Source: Gp6-AA40 sp035649635
GTDB lineage: Bacteria; Acidobacteriota; Vicinamibacteria; Vicinamibacterales; UBA2999
Direction: 5' to 3'
DNA: 64,000 nt
Assembly (NCBI GenBank): GCA_035649635.1
Contig: DASRJE010000221.1
Span: forward strand, 148,803 to 212,802
In this document: positions 7,272 to 15,609 of the stretch, piece after piece
How the letters are laid out: each line of letters starts with the position of its first letter
Numbering within the stretch: the first letter of the stretch is position 1
Position numbers and translations under genes: made by a program
Notes under the pieces: model-generated
Databases searched by the model: none
What the model saw: only the letters and a program-made list of their open reading frames with translations
Told to the model about the DNA's origin: nothing

Positions 7272-8948
7272 GTGCTTCGTTTCAGATATCTCGTACATTG
7301 TATCTACCTGCTTCTGCTGGGTCTCCCCTACCTTGCCGCAGCCCAGCCACAGGCGGCTTCTCCTCGTCAGACCGCTGGTTACCTGGTCTTTGTGCGCGGT
7401 AACCCCCTTGGCCGCGAGCTCGTCACGTTCAATCGCGACCAGAGCGGTATCACGATCACGACCCAGGGCCGGATGTTGGCCCCGCTCAACATCACGGTGC
7501 GCAACGCTGAGTTCAAGTACCTCGCTGACTGGACACCGACGACGTTGTCGCTGGACGCAACCGTCAATGACAGTGTGCTCCAGCTCAAGACGACGTTTGC
7601 CAACGGGAAGGCTGCGACCGATGGAGTCGCGCCCGGCCAGCCGATATCAGCCACACACGACGTCGCTCCCAAGACGCTGATCCACGTCAACGGCGTCTTT
7701 GGTTCATACGTCGCGCTCGCGCGTCGTCTCGTCGAGAACTCCGAGGAGGGAGCCGAATTCCGCGTCTATGTCGTCCCGCAGATCGAGATCGCGGTGAAGG
7801 TGAAAGCCATCCACCGCGAGCGGATGCAAGTAGGAACGACGGTTCTCGACGTTCGCCGCTTCGAGCTGGTCTACGCAAACCCGTCAGGTGAGGTCGCCGT
7901 CAATCTCACGGCCAATGACGATGGCGGACTTGTCCGCGTCAACGTACCAGTTGATTCACTGGACATCGTGCGCGAGGACGTCGCCTCGACCACGTCGCGC
8001 ACACAGATCCACTCGAACCCTGGAGACGAAGCCGTCATCATTCCGGCGCTGGGCTTCAACATCGGCGCAACGCTGACGCGACCCGTAAAATCAGCACCGA
8101 ACACGAAGCTCGCCACGGTCGTACTTGTCGCCGGGTCTGGTGTCGGCGACCGCGACGGGGTGGTCCACGGCGTCCCGACACTGGCGCAACTGGCGGGAGC
8201 CATCGCCGATTCCGGGATGATGGCCGTGCGCTATGACAAGCGCGGCAACGGACAGAGCGGCGGTCGCTCGGAGTCCGCCACTGTTACCGATTTCGCCGAG
8301 GACGTACGCGCGATCGTGCGTTGGCTGGAGAAACGGCCCGACATCGATCCCAAGCGGATCGCCGTCGCTGGTCACAGTGAAGGCGCCTGGATTGGCCTGC
8401 TCGCCGCATCACGCGAAAGACGCATCGCCGCTGTTGTCTCGATCGCCGGGCCGGCGAGCAGAGGGGCAGAGTTGATATTGGAGCAGCAGCGCTATTCCCT
8501 CGATCAACTGAAGCTCCCGGTCGAGGAGCGCGACAAAAGAATCGCGCTTCAGCAACAAATTCACTCCGCCGTGTTGACCGGCAAAGGCTGGGAAACGGTG
8601 CCGCCGCAACTTCGCCGAGAGGCCGACACCCCATGGTTCCAGAGCCTGCTGACGTTCGATCCGGCGAAGGTGCTCGAGGATGTGCGGCAACCGATGTTGT
8701 TCGTCCACGGCGCTCTTGATCGCCAGGTCCCGGTTGAACACGTCGAGAAGCTTTCCGATCTGGCGCGCAAGGAGAGCAAGTCGAAGTCGGTCGATGTCGT
8801 GGTCGTGCGCGGTGTGAACCATTTGCTCGTGCCGGCCACGACCGGAGAGGCCAGCGAATACGGAACGCTGACCGATCGCAATGTCAGCAAGGACGTCACG
8901 ATGGCCGTGACGACCTGGTTGAGCAAGACCTTCGCGTCAATTCGATAA
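7272..8948 (+). CDS. exported alpha/beta hydrolase with N-terminal extra domain
   Basis: The start is a GTG at 7272, giving a signal peptide (YLVHCIYLLLLGLPYLAAAQ). About 230 residues of beta-rich sequence without a recognised family follow, then a serine hydrolase domain. The nucleophile elbow is GHSEGA, the acid is probably the Asp in HGALDRQVP, and the His is in RGVNHLLVP. The core resembles dipeptidyl-peptidase-like or BAAT-like esterases of the YbhE/Fsh type found in Bacteroidota and Acidobacteriota. The substrate is unknown. An ORF extension to 7059 would run antisense through ygfZ and lacks support. It is followed 16 bases later by panB. Confidence 0.8.
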   Translation: MLRFRYLVHCIYLLLLGLPYLAAAQPQAASPRQTAGYLVFVRGNPLGRELVTFNRDQSGITITTQGRMLAPLNITVRNAEFKYLADWTPTTLSLDATVNDSVLQLKTTFANGKAATDGVAPGQPISATHDVAPKTLIHVNGVFGSYVALARRLVENSEEGAEFRVYVVPQIEIAVKVKAIHRERMQVGTTVLDVRRFELVYANPSGEVAVNLTANDDGGLVRVNVPVDSLDIVREDVASTTSRTQIHSNPGDEAVIIPALGFNIGATLTRPVKSAPNTKLATVVLVAGSGVGDRDGVVHGVPTLAQLAGAIADSGMMAVRYDKRGNGQSGGRSESATVTDFAEDVRAIVRWLEKRPDIDPKRIAVAGHSEGAWIGLLAASRERRIAAVVSIAGPASRGAELILEQQRYSLDQLKLPVEERDKRIALQQQIHSAVLTGKGWETVPPQLRREADTPWFQSLLTFDPAKVLEDVRQPMLFVHGALDRQVPVEHVEKLSDLARKESKSKSVDVVVVRGVNHLLVPATTGEASEYGTLTDRNVSKDVTMAVTTWLSKTFASIR

Positions 8949-8964
8949 CGGCGGCCAGGTAGTC

Positions 8965-9783
8965 ATGAGCCCCTCCCGCATTCGCGTCCCCGATCTCAAA
9001 GAGAAGAAGTCGCGTGGCGAGAAGATCGCCATGCTGACGGCCTACGACGCCACCATGGCGCGTCTGCTGGACCAGGCGGGTGTTGATGCGTTGCTCGTCG
9101 GCGACTCGGTCGCCATGGTCGTACTCGGTTACGAGAACACGCTGTCGGTCACGCTTGACGACATGCTCCATCACACGCGCGCGGTCGCACGCGGCGCGAC
9201 GCGTGCATTGATCGTCGCCGACATGCCGTTCCTGTCGTACCAGGTGAGTGCCGAGGAGGCCGTGCGCAACGCCGGACGTTTGCTCCAGGAGGGGGGGGCG
9301 GCCGCCGTCAAGATCGAAGGTGGACGTCCGGTGCTCGAGGCCGTCCGCCGGATGGTCGACGTCGGTATTCCGGTGATGGGACATCTCGGGCTTCAGCCGC
9401 AATCGGTTCATCGGCTCGGCGGTTACATCAAACAGGCCACTCGCCCGCAAGACGCTGATGCCCTCGCCGCGGATGCGATCGCGCTGCAGGACGCCGGCAC
9501 GTTTGCCATCGTCCTGGAGTCGATCCCGGAGGACGTCGCCAAGGGCGTCAGTACCTCTCTGGAGATTCCAACTATTGGCATTGGTGCCGGTCCCCACTGT
9601 GATGGCCAGGTCCTCGTCAGCTACGACATGCTGGGACTGTTCGACCGCTTCATCCCGTCATTTGTAAAGCAGTACGCCAACCTGGCCGAGACGGTCCAGG
9701 CGGCGACCCGAACTTACGTGGAAGACGTACGCGAAGGGCGCTACCCGCAGTCGTTGTTGAAGCTTTCCGTCTCTGACCGATAA
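8965..9783 (+). CDS. panB: 3-methyl-2-oxobutanoate hydroxymethyltransferase PanB
   Basis: First committed step of pantothenate synthesis: transfers a hydroxymethyl group from methylene-tetrahydrofolate to 2-oxoisovalerate. The 272 residues carry the magnesium-binding LLVGDSVAMVVLGYENTL block, the VKIEGG strand, the PVMGHLGLQPQSV motif and the catalytic-Glu strand AIVLESIP. Length and motif order are standard. panC follows six bases later, so the two are clearly co-expressed. Confidence 0.96.
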   Translation: MSPSRIRVPDLKEKKSRGEKIAMLTAYDATMARLLDQAGVDALLVGDSVAMVVLGYENTLSVTLDDMLHHTRAVARGATRALIVADMPFLSYQVSAEEAVRNAGRLLQEGGAAAVKIEGGRPVLEAVRRMVDVGIPVMGHLGLQPQSVHRLGGYIKQATRPQDADALAADAIALQDAGTFAIVLESIPEDVAKGVSTSLEIPTIGIGAGPHCDGQVLVSYDMLGLFDRFIPSFVKQYANLAETVQAATRTYVEDVREGRYPQSLLKLSVSDR

Positions 9784-9789
9784 GTCCGG

Positions 9790-10641
9790 ATGGAGATTGT
9801 CGAGACGATCGCCGACCTGCGCTCCGGGGTCGCGACAAGGCGTCCGACCGGTCTGCTCGGTCTCGTTCCCACGATGGGCGCGCTCCACGAAGGGCACGCC
9901 GGCCTGATTCGACAGGCTCGGGCGGAGTGTTCGACCGTGGTGGTCAGTATTTTCGTCAACCCGATTCAGTTCGATCGATCAGAAGACCTGGAGCGCTACC
10001 CGCGATCGCTCGATGTCGACGCTGGCTTGTGCGCATCATTAGGTGTCGATCTCGTGTTTGCGCCTTCAGTCGCTGAGATGTATCCAGTCTCGCCCGAATG
10101 TCGAATCGAAGTCGGGAGGCTGTCCGATCACTTGTGTGGACGCTTTCGACCAGGTCACTTCAGTGGGGTTGCGACCGTGGTCCTGAAACTGTTTGAGATC
10201 GTGCAGCAGGACAGGGCGTACTTCGGCGAAAAAGACGCGCAGCAGCTAGCGGTGATTCGACGACTCGTCTCGGACTTCAACGTGCCGACGACCATCGTGG
10301 GAGTCCCCACCGTCCGCGAATCAGACGGCCTGGCACTGAGCTCGCGCAACCAACGGCTCGATTCACGCGAGCGGCGACTTGCTCCGGCGCTCTTTCACGC
10401 GCTGCAGCTGGTGAAGGCAGCCATCACCGCTGGCGTCACCAGCGTCAGCGACCTGAAGCGACTTGCCGCCAGTCAGATTCCGCCTGATCCAAGCCTCAGA
10501 CTCGAGTACTTCGAGCTGGTCGATCCCGTCGATTTTCAGCCCGTCGAAGCTATCACCGGCCCCGTCGTCGCCGCCGGTGCGCTATGGGTGGGGACGACGC
10601 GTCTCATCGACAACATGCGTTGTGTTCCGGGAGAATCGTAG
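9790..10641 (+). CDS. panC: pantoate-beta-alanine ligase PanC
   Basis: ATP-dependent condensation of pantoate with beta-alanine to pantothenate. It shows the nucleotidyl-transferase HIGH-type motif in PTMGALHEGHAGLI, the YFGEKDAQQLAVIRR block, and the KMSKS-equivalent SDGLALSSRNQRL. The 283 residues match the family length. It directly follows panB and is followed 11 bases later by the P1 peptidase gene, beginning a packed five-gene unit. Confidence 0.96.
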   Translation: MEIVETIADLRSGVATRRPTGLLGLVPTMGALHEGHAGLIRQARAECSTVVVSIFVNPIQFDRSEDLERYPRSLDVDAGLCASLGVDLVFAPSVAEMYPVSPECRIEVGRLSDHLCGRFRPGHFSGVATVVLKLFEIVQQDRAYFGEKDAQQLAVIRRLVSDFNVPTTIVGVPTVRESDGLALSSRNQRLDSRERRLAPALFHALQLVKAAITAGVTSVSDLKRLAASQIPPDPSLRLEYFELVDPVDFQPVEAITGPVVAAGALWVGTTRLIDNMRCVPGES

Positions 10642-10651
10642 GGTGGAGTGC

Positions 10652-11743
10652 ATGACGTGGAAGCTGCCGGTGATCGTCGCGACGCTGGCGACCGCCGCGA
10701 CGGTTTCAAGCCAGGTTCAGTCGACGGTGAAGCCGATGGCGCCCGATAAAGGTCTTACGCAAGTCACCGGGCTGAAGGTTGGCCATCACACGCTGAGCGA
10801 GCGACCGACAGGATGCACTGTCATCCTCGTCGACGGGGCGGGCGCCGTCGGCGGAGTCTCACAGCGCGGCGCTGCACCGGGCACCCGCGAGACCGATCTG
10901 CTCGATCCGCTGAACATGGTCGAGCGCGTCAACGCCATCGTGCTCACTGGCGGCAGCGCGTACGGACTCGACGCGGCACAAGGCGTCGTGCGTTATCTCG
11001 AAGAAAGGAAGATCGGCTACCCGATCGCCGGAACCGTGGTGCCGATCGTGCCGGCCGCCGTCCTGATGGATCTGGCATTCGGCGGCAGCTCGACGATCAG
11101 GCCAACGGCTGACTGCGGGTACCGTGCCGCGACTGAGGCAAGTACAGGACCGGTCGCCGAAGGCAACGTCGGCGCGGGCGCGGGCGCCACTGTCGGGAAG
11201 CTGCTGGGCGGGAACGAGCGCGCCATGAAAGCAGGGCTCGGCTCGGCCTCGATCTCTCTCTCAAACGGTCTCGTCGTCGGCGCCATTGCCGCGGTCAACG
11301 CGGTGGGCGATGTCATCGATCCCGCGACGGGCATGGTTGTCGCGGGCATACGAACCGACGATGGCAAGCGGCTCGCCGATGCGCGCGCGTTGCTGCGGTC
11401 ACCTTTACCGTCGGCGGCGAGGCCCAGTCCCGGAGGCAACACCACGCTCGCGGTCGTCGCGACCAACGCCCGTCTGACGAAGGCCGAAGTCAATCGCGTG
11501 GCGCTGATGGCCGACGATGGCCTGTCTCGAGCCGTGTCGCCATCGCACACCATCGGCGATGGAGACACGGTGTTCTCGCTGGCGACGGCAACATGGCAAG
11601 GCCAGCCCGACATCACAACGATTGGGGCGCTTGCCGCTGATGTCCTGTCGGAAGCGATCGTGCGTGCTGCGGTTCACGCGACGTCTTCAGGAGGTCTTCC
11701 CGCCGCTCGGGATCTGGGCACGGTGCCCCAGCGCTTTCGGTGA
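10652..11743 (+). CDS. exported P1-family peptidase (S58; DmpA/BapA-like aminopeptidase)
   Basis: N-terminal-nucleophile hydrolase of the L-aminopeptidase/D-esterase or beta-peptidyl aminopeptidase type, which cleaves itself into alpha and beta chains. The self-cleavage site is most likely before the first Thr of GGNTTLAVVATNA (near residue 270), because this motif starts the beta chain in the family. The glycine-rich LTGGSAYGLDAAQG and GNVGAGAGATVGK blocks are typical. The ATG at 10652 gives a probable signal peptide (MTWKLPVIVATLATAATVSS), so the enzyme is likely exported. It overlaps the downstream symporter gene by GTGA, suggesting that a cleavage product might be imported. Confidence 0.88.
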   Translation: MTWKLPVIVATLATAATVSSQVQSTVKPMAPDKGLTQVTGLKVGHHTLSERPTGCTVILVDGAGAVGGVSQRGAAPGTRETDLLDPLNMVERVNAIVLTGGSAYGLDAAQGVVRYLEERKIGYPIAGTVVPIVPAAVLMDLAFGGSSTIRPTADCGYRAATEASTGPVAEGNVGAGAGATVGKLLGGNERAMKAGLGSASISLSNGLVVGAIAAVNAVGDVIDPATGMVVAGIRTDDGKRLADARALLRSPLPSAARPSPGGNTTLAVVATNARLTKAEVNRVALMADDGLSRAVSPSHTIGDGDTVFSLATATWQGQPDITTIGALAADVLSEAIVRAAVHATSSGGLPAARDLGTVPQRFR

Positions 11744-13128
11744 GCCTCCACCTCGCTCTTCTCATCATCTACTCCTGCGCCGTCGTCGGCCTTGGGCTGT
11801 GGACCGCACGGTTCGTGCGGACGAGCAGTGCGTTCTTCGTCGCCGGGCGGAGTCTGGGTCCCGGGCTCGTGCTGGCGTCGATGTTGGCCGCCAACATCGG
11901 AGCAGGCGCAACGGTCAACGTCGCCGGGCTGGCCTATCGCGAGGGGCTGAACGCGTGGTGGTGGAGTGGGTCAGCCGGTATCGCGTCGTTCGCGCTCGCC
12001 TTCTGGGTGGGTCCGCGAATCTGGCGACTCGCGAAGGAACACGGCTTCTACACCACTGGCGACTTCCTCGAATTCCGTTACGGCGCCATGGTGCGCGCCG
12101 TCATCACGAGCCTCGTCTGCTTCGGTAGCCTGTGGATTCTGGCCGCCCAGCTCATTGCTGGTGCCGCGATCATCAGCGTCCTGACCGGCGCGCCTCGCTG
12201 GGTTGGCTCGCTCATCGGCGGCGGCATCATGACGATCTACTTCACCGCCGGTGGACTGCTCGGCACGGCGTGGGTCAACACACTGCAACTGATCGTCATG
12301 CTCGTTGGGTTCACGGTGGCGGTGCCCTTTGCTGTTGCTGGAGTGGGAGGCTTCACCGCTCTCACGTCGTCGTCGCTGCCCGCGACGTTCGCCGACATCA
12401 CCTACTCGTCGGGACCAGGATCGGGCTGGACGTTGCTCGCACTGACCGGACCGGCCTTCGTCATTTCGCCCGGGCTCATTCAGAAATCCTACGGTGCCGA
12501 GAGCGCCCGGGCACTGCGTCTGGGAGTCGCGCTGAACGGCGTGGGCCTGATGCTCTTCGCATTCCTGCCAGTACTGCTGGGGATGGCCGGGCGCGTGGCG
12601 CTGCCGCCCGCGAGCGCACCGGATCTGGTGCTCCCGACGGCGCTCACGGAACTTCTGCCGCCCTGGATCGGAGCCCTGGCTCTTGCCGCTGTCTTTTCCA
12701 CCGAGGTCGACACCTGTGACGCGATTCTCTTCATGATCTCGACCTCGATCTCGAAGGATCTGTTTCAGCGCTACGTGCGCCCGGCAGCGTCCGACCGCGA
12801 GTTGCTCGGGGTGGCTCGCATGTCAGCCGTCGGCGGGGGCGTGCTCGGCGTGCTGCTGTCCATCTACCTGAGCACGATCGTCCAGGCGATGACGGTCTTC
12901 TACTCGCTGCTTGGTGTGAGCCTGTTCGTTCCGGTACTCGGCGGCCTGTATTCGCGCCGCGCTGGTCAGGCCGAGGCGCTCTCCGCCATCGTGGCGGGTG
13001 TCCTCACGCTGCTCGTGGTACGCTTTGGGTTTGCCGGACGTTACCTGTGGTTGGACCCGACACTGTGCGGGCTCGTCGCGGCAGGCGTGGCGTTTGTTGG
13101 CGTGATGATATCCAGACGATCGACATGA
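11740..13128 (+). CDS. sodium:solute symporter (SSS family)
   Basis: A 462-residue polytopic inner-membrane transporter of the sodium/solute symporter family. The helices near the N terminus contain the typical FFVAGRSLGPGLVLASMLAANIGA region with the unwound first core helix, and about 12-13 hydrophobic segments follow. The start is a GTG overlapping the stop of the P1 peptidase gene, and the stop overlaps the ATG of the dehydrogenase gene (ATGA). The substrate is not readable from sequence. Linkage to a tartrate/D-malate-type dehydrogenase favours an organic acid, while linkage to a peptidase favours an amino acid. Confidence 0.85.
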   Translation: MSLHLALLIIYSCAVVGLGLWTARFVRTSSAFFVAGRSLGPGLVLASMLAANIGAGATVNVAGLAYREGLNAWWWSGSAGIASFALAFWVGPRIWRLAKEHGFYTTGDFLEFRYGAMVRAVITSLVCFGSLWILAAQLIAGAAIISVLTGAPRWVGSLIGGGIMTIYFTAGGLLGTAWVNTLQLIVMLVGFTVAVPFAVAGVGGFTALTSSSLPATFADITYSSGPGSGWTLLALTGPAFVISPGLIQKSYGAESARALRLGVALNGVGLMLFAFLPVLLGMAGRVALPPASAPDLVLPTALTELLPPWIGALALAAVFSTEVDTCDAILFMISTSISKDLFQRYVRPAASDRELLGVARMSAVGGGVLGVLLSIYLSTIVQAMTVFYSLLGVSLFVPVLGGLYSRRAGQAEALSAIVAGVLTLLVVRFGFAGRYLWLDPTLCGLVAAGVAFVGVMISRRST

Positions 13129-14204
13129 AAACTCATCGAATTGCAGTGATTGCGGGCGACGGTATCGGCAAGGAAGTGGTTCCGGCCGGCATCGACGTGC
13201 TGAACCATGCCGCCGAACAAAGCGGCTTCCGCTGTGAGTTCACCCCGATCCCGTGGGGGTGCGACTACTACCTGCAGCACGGTCGCATGATGGACGACGA
13301 CGGAGTCGATCGCCTGATGAAGTTCGACGCGATCTACCTTGGCGCGATTGGCGATCCGCGGGTAGCCGATCACATCTCGGCTCGCGAGTTAATCCTGCCC
13401 TTACGTCAGCGACTTGGACAATGGGTCAACCTCCGTCCAATGCGTCTGCTGCCGGGCATCTCGTCTCCACTGGCCGGGCGCGGCGCCGCCGACATCGACA
13501 TGATCTGCGTGCGCGAGAACTCCGAGGGGGAGTACTGCGGGATCGGCGGGCGGCTGCACAAAGGCACGCCGCAGGAAGTGGCGGAGCAGACTGGTGTTTT
13601 CACGCGCCACGGCATCGAGCGCATCGCGCGCTATGCCTTCAAGCTGGCTTCCTCACGTCCGCGCAAGATGCTGGCGAGCGCGACCAAGTCGAATGCGCTG
13701 CAGCACGCGATGGTGATGTGGGACGAAGTGGTGGCCGGCGTTGCAAAAGAATTTCCCGAAGTCGAGCTGAAGAAGTACCACGTGGATGCGCTCTGCGCGC
13801 GAATGGTCACGCACCCGCAGACGCTCGACGTGATCGTCGCGTCGAACCTGTTCGGCGACATCATCACAGACATCGGCTCTGCAATCTCGGGGAGCCTCGG
13901 CGTGGCGCCGGGCGGAAACATCAACCCCGATCGCACCACGCCGTCAATGTTCGAGCCGATTCACGGCTCGGCGCCTGATATCGCGGGCAAGGGGATCGCC
14001 AACCCGATCGCTGCGATCTGGGCGGGCGCGATGATGCTCGATCACCTCGGCGAACGCGCGGCGCACGAACGCATCCTCGTCGCCATCGAATCCGTGCTCG
14101 CCGATGAACGGGTGAAGACGCCCGACCTCGGTGGTCGCGCGACAACTGCAGACATGACGCGCGCCGTCACGGCCGCGATGTCAGCCAGCAAGCAGCCGGC
14201 GTAA
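13125..14204 (+). CDS. tartrate/D-malate dehydrogenase (isopropylmalate dehydrogenase family)
   Basis: NAD-dependent, metal-requiring decarboxylating dehydrogenase of the beta-hydroxyacid family. The N terminus has IAVIAGDGIGKEVVPAG, the middle has the RENSEGEYCGIGGR substrate loop, and metal and nucleotide sites are seen in ASNLFGDIITDIGSAI and PIHGSAPDIAGKGIANP. Gene-specific features (WGCDYYLQHGRMM, LRPMRLLPGI) fit the tartrate dehydrogenase/D-malate dehydrogenase (TtuC/DmlA) clade better than LeuB. The ATG at 13125 overlaps the symporter stop. The 359 residues match the clade. Confidence 0.87.
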   Translation: MKTHRIAVIAGDGIGKEVVPAGIDVLNHAAEQSGFRCEFTPIPWGCDYYLQHGRMMDDDGVDRLMKFDAIYLGAIGDPRVADHISARELILPLRQRLGQWVNLRPMRLLPGISSPLAGRGAADIDMICVRENSEGEYCGIGGRLHKGTPQEVAEQTGVFTRHGIERIARYAFKLASSRPRKMLASATKSNALQHAMVMWDEVVAGVAKEFPEVELKKYHVDALCARMVTHPQTLDVIVASNLFGDIITDIGSAISGSLGVAPGGNINPDRTTPSMFEPIHGSAPDIAGKGIANPIAAIWAGAMMLDHLGERAAHERILVAIESVLADERVKTPDLGGRATTADMTRAVTAAMSASKQPA

Positions 14205-14224
14205 GCGACCGCGGCGGGTACCGC

Positions 14225-15064
14225 CTATGCACCCATCTGACGCGCCAGGTCGTTGAAATCAGTCGCGGGCAAATCCACCGCCGCGTCCGGCTGCAGATCG
14301 GGCTTTCCTCCGGGTCCGTATTCGTGAGGTCGGGGCACGAATGCCGTCCGCAGTCCCAGGCCCTTCGCTGCGCGCAGGTCGCCCAAGTGAGCGGCCACCA
14401 TCATGACTTGATCGACTTTCAGGTCAAGGAAATCGGCTGCCGATAAGTAGACCTCGCGGTCAGGCTTGTAATGACGCGCGAGCTCCGCCCCAAGAATGCA
14501 ATCCCACGGCAGGCCGGCGTACTTGGCCAGGTTCGTCATCAACGCGATGTTGCCGTTCGAGAGCGGTGCGATGATGAAGCGCTTCTTGAGGCGAGTGAGC
14601 CCGCTCACCGAATCGGGCCACGGTCGCAGGCGATGCCACGCGTGGTTGAGTGTATCGATCTCGCTCTCCGACAGCCCGGTCATCCCGAAGTCGACGAGGA
14701 TCTTGTCGAGGATCATTCGATGCAGGCCGTCGAGCCTGGTCCACGGCAACTCGCCTGTTCGCACGCGGTTCATGCTGGGCGCGTAGCCAGCGCGCCAGGC
14801 GTCGGCAAACTTCGCCGGGTCCACCTTGAAGCCCTTCTTCTTCGCCAACTGCTCGACCTCCTGCGTCACCGACGTGCGCCAATCGACGACGGTACCGAAA
14901 GTGTCGAACACCAGCGCTCTCACTCCCGTCAGCTCGGGCTTGAGCCGACTGTTGCTTTGCGTCTGACCGAAAGCCATTGCGTGCCGTGCGCTGTACTCCG
15001 CGCCCATCATGGCTGCCGCGCTTGTCCGGATGAAGTCTCGTCGCGAGGCGAGCGTTGTCGTCAT
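14225..15064 (-). CDS. Tat-exported HAD-superfamily haloacid dehalogenase-like hydrolase
   Basis: The N terminus SRRDFIRTSAAAMMGAEYSA is a twin-arginine signal, so this HAD enzyme is predicted to be exported folded, which is unusual for the family. The catalytic Asp is in VFDTFGTVVDW, the Ser in LSNGN, the Lys and Tyr in HYKPDREVY, and the acidic motif in VAAHLGDLRAAKGLGL. These match type II (L-2-haloacid) dehalogenases. Position 177 of the L-DEX scheme is His instead of Asn, as in many uncharacterised relatives, so the true substrate may be a phosphate ester. The gene is convergent with the dehydrogenase gene 20 bases away. Confidence 0.85.
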   Translation of the reverse strand: MTTTLASRRDFIRTSAAAMMGAEYSARHAMAFGQTQSNSRLKPELTGVRALVFDTFGTVVDWRTSVTQEVEQLAKKKGFKVDPAKFADAWRAGYAPSMNRVRTGELPWTRLDGLHRMILDKILVDFGMTGLSESEIDTLNHAWHRLRPWPDSVSGLTRLKKRFIIAPLSNGNIALMTNLAKYAGLPWDCILGAELARHYKPDREVYLSAADFLDLKVDQVMMVAAHLGDLRAAKGLGLRTAFVPRPHEYGPGGKPDLQPDAAVDLPATDFNDLARQMGA

Positions 15065-15076
15065 AGATGCTCCCCC

Positions 15077-15147
15077 GGGAAATTTCCGGTGTCAGACGCC
15101 AGATCCGTGAACGGGAAATTCTTGGTGTCAGGCACCAGATCGTGAAC
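15077..15147. repeat. tandem pair of 35-36 bp repeats
   Basis: Two adjacent, nearly identical copies begin GGGAAATT and end near GTGAACG. Each contains GGTGTCAG followed by a partly complementary CC-rich half (GGTGTCAGGCACC in copy 2), so each can fold into a short hairpin. They fill the space between the dehalogenase start and the cupin stop. Confidence 0.8.
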
Positions 15148-15165
15148 GCCGGGCACACCCACGCC

Positions 15166-15600
15166 CTAGGGCTCGGTATTGATCGCGTAGTAGGCGATCG
15201 ACTTACTCGGAACCTCTTTGAACCAGTGCGGTGTCTTCGCCGGAATCGTGATGACGTCGCCCTTGGTCAAGTGGTGAACCTCGCCGCCCTGCACATTCGG
15301 GGCGCGCTTCTGACCGGGCGCCGTGTCCTTGGCCCCCACGAGCGTCCCACCCGTGACGAAGGTCGCTTCACCTTCGACGATGATGAAGACGTGGTTGGTC
15401 TTCTCGTGAACTTCGACCTCGCCGGCGCCACGACGTTGCGCCAGAACGATCAGGCCGTGATCGTTGATGATTTGCCCACCCTTGGCCATCGTGGACGTGA
15501 CCTTGTCGTGCGGCACGTAGGTAACCACCGTAGGAACGCCATCTGCGCGGACGACGACGGCCATCGCGAAAATGATGGCCATGGCTTTCAAAGACTTCAT
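15166..15600 (-). CDS. exported cupin-domain protein
   Basis: A 144-residue protein with an N-terminal signal (MKSLKAMAIIFAMAVVVRADG) and a single cupin barrel. The two cupin motifs read VHEKTNHVFIIVEGEATFVTGG and GDVITIPAKTPHWFKEV. The histidines there are probable metal ligands, although motif 1 has only one clear H-x-x-x-x-H pair. The function is unknown; small exported cupins are frequent in Acidobacteriota. The gene lies nine bases after the VOC gene on the same strand and is probably its operon partner. Confidence 0.75.
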   Translation of the reverse strand: MKSLKAMAIIFAMAVVVRADGVPTVVTYVPHDKVTSTMAKGGQIINDHGLIVLAQRRGAGEVEVHEKTNHVFIIVEGEATFVTGGTLVGAKDTAPGQKRAPNVQGGEVHHLTKGDVITIPAKTPHWFKEVPSKSIAYYAINTEP

Positions 15601-15609
15601 AACGCCTCC

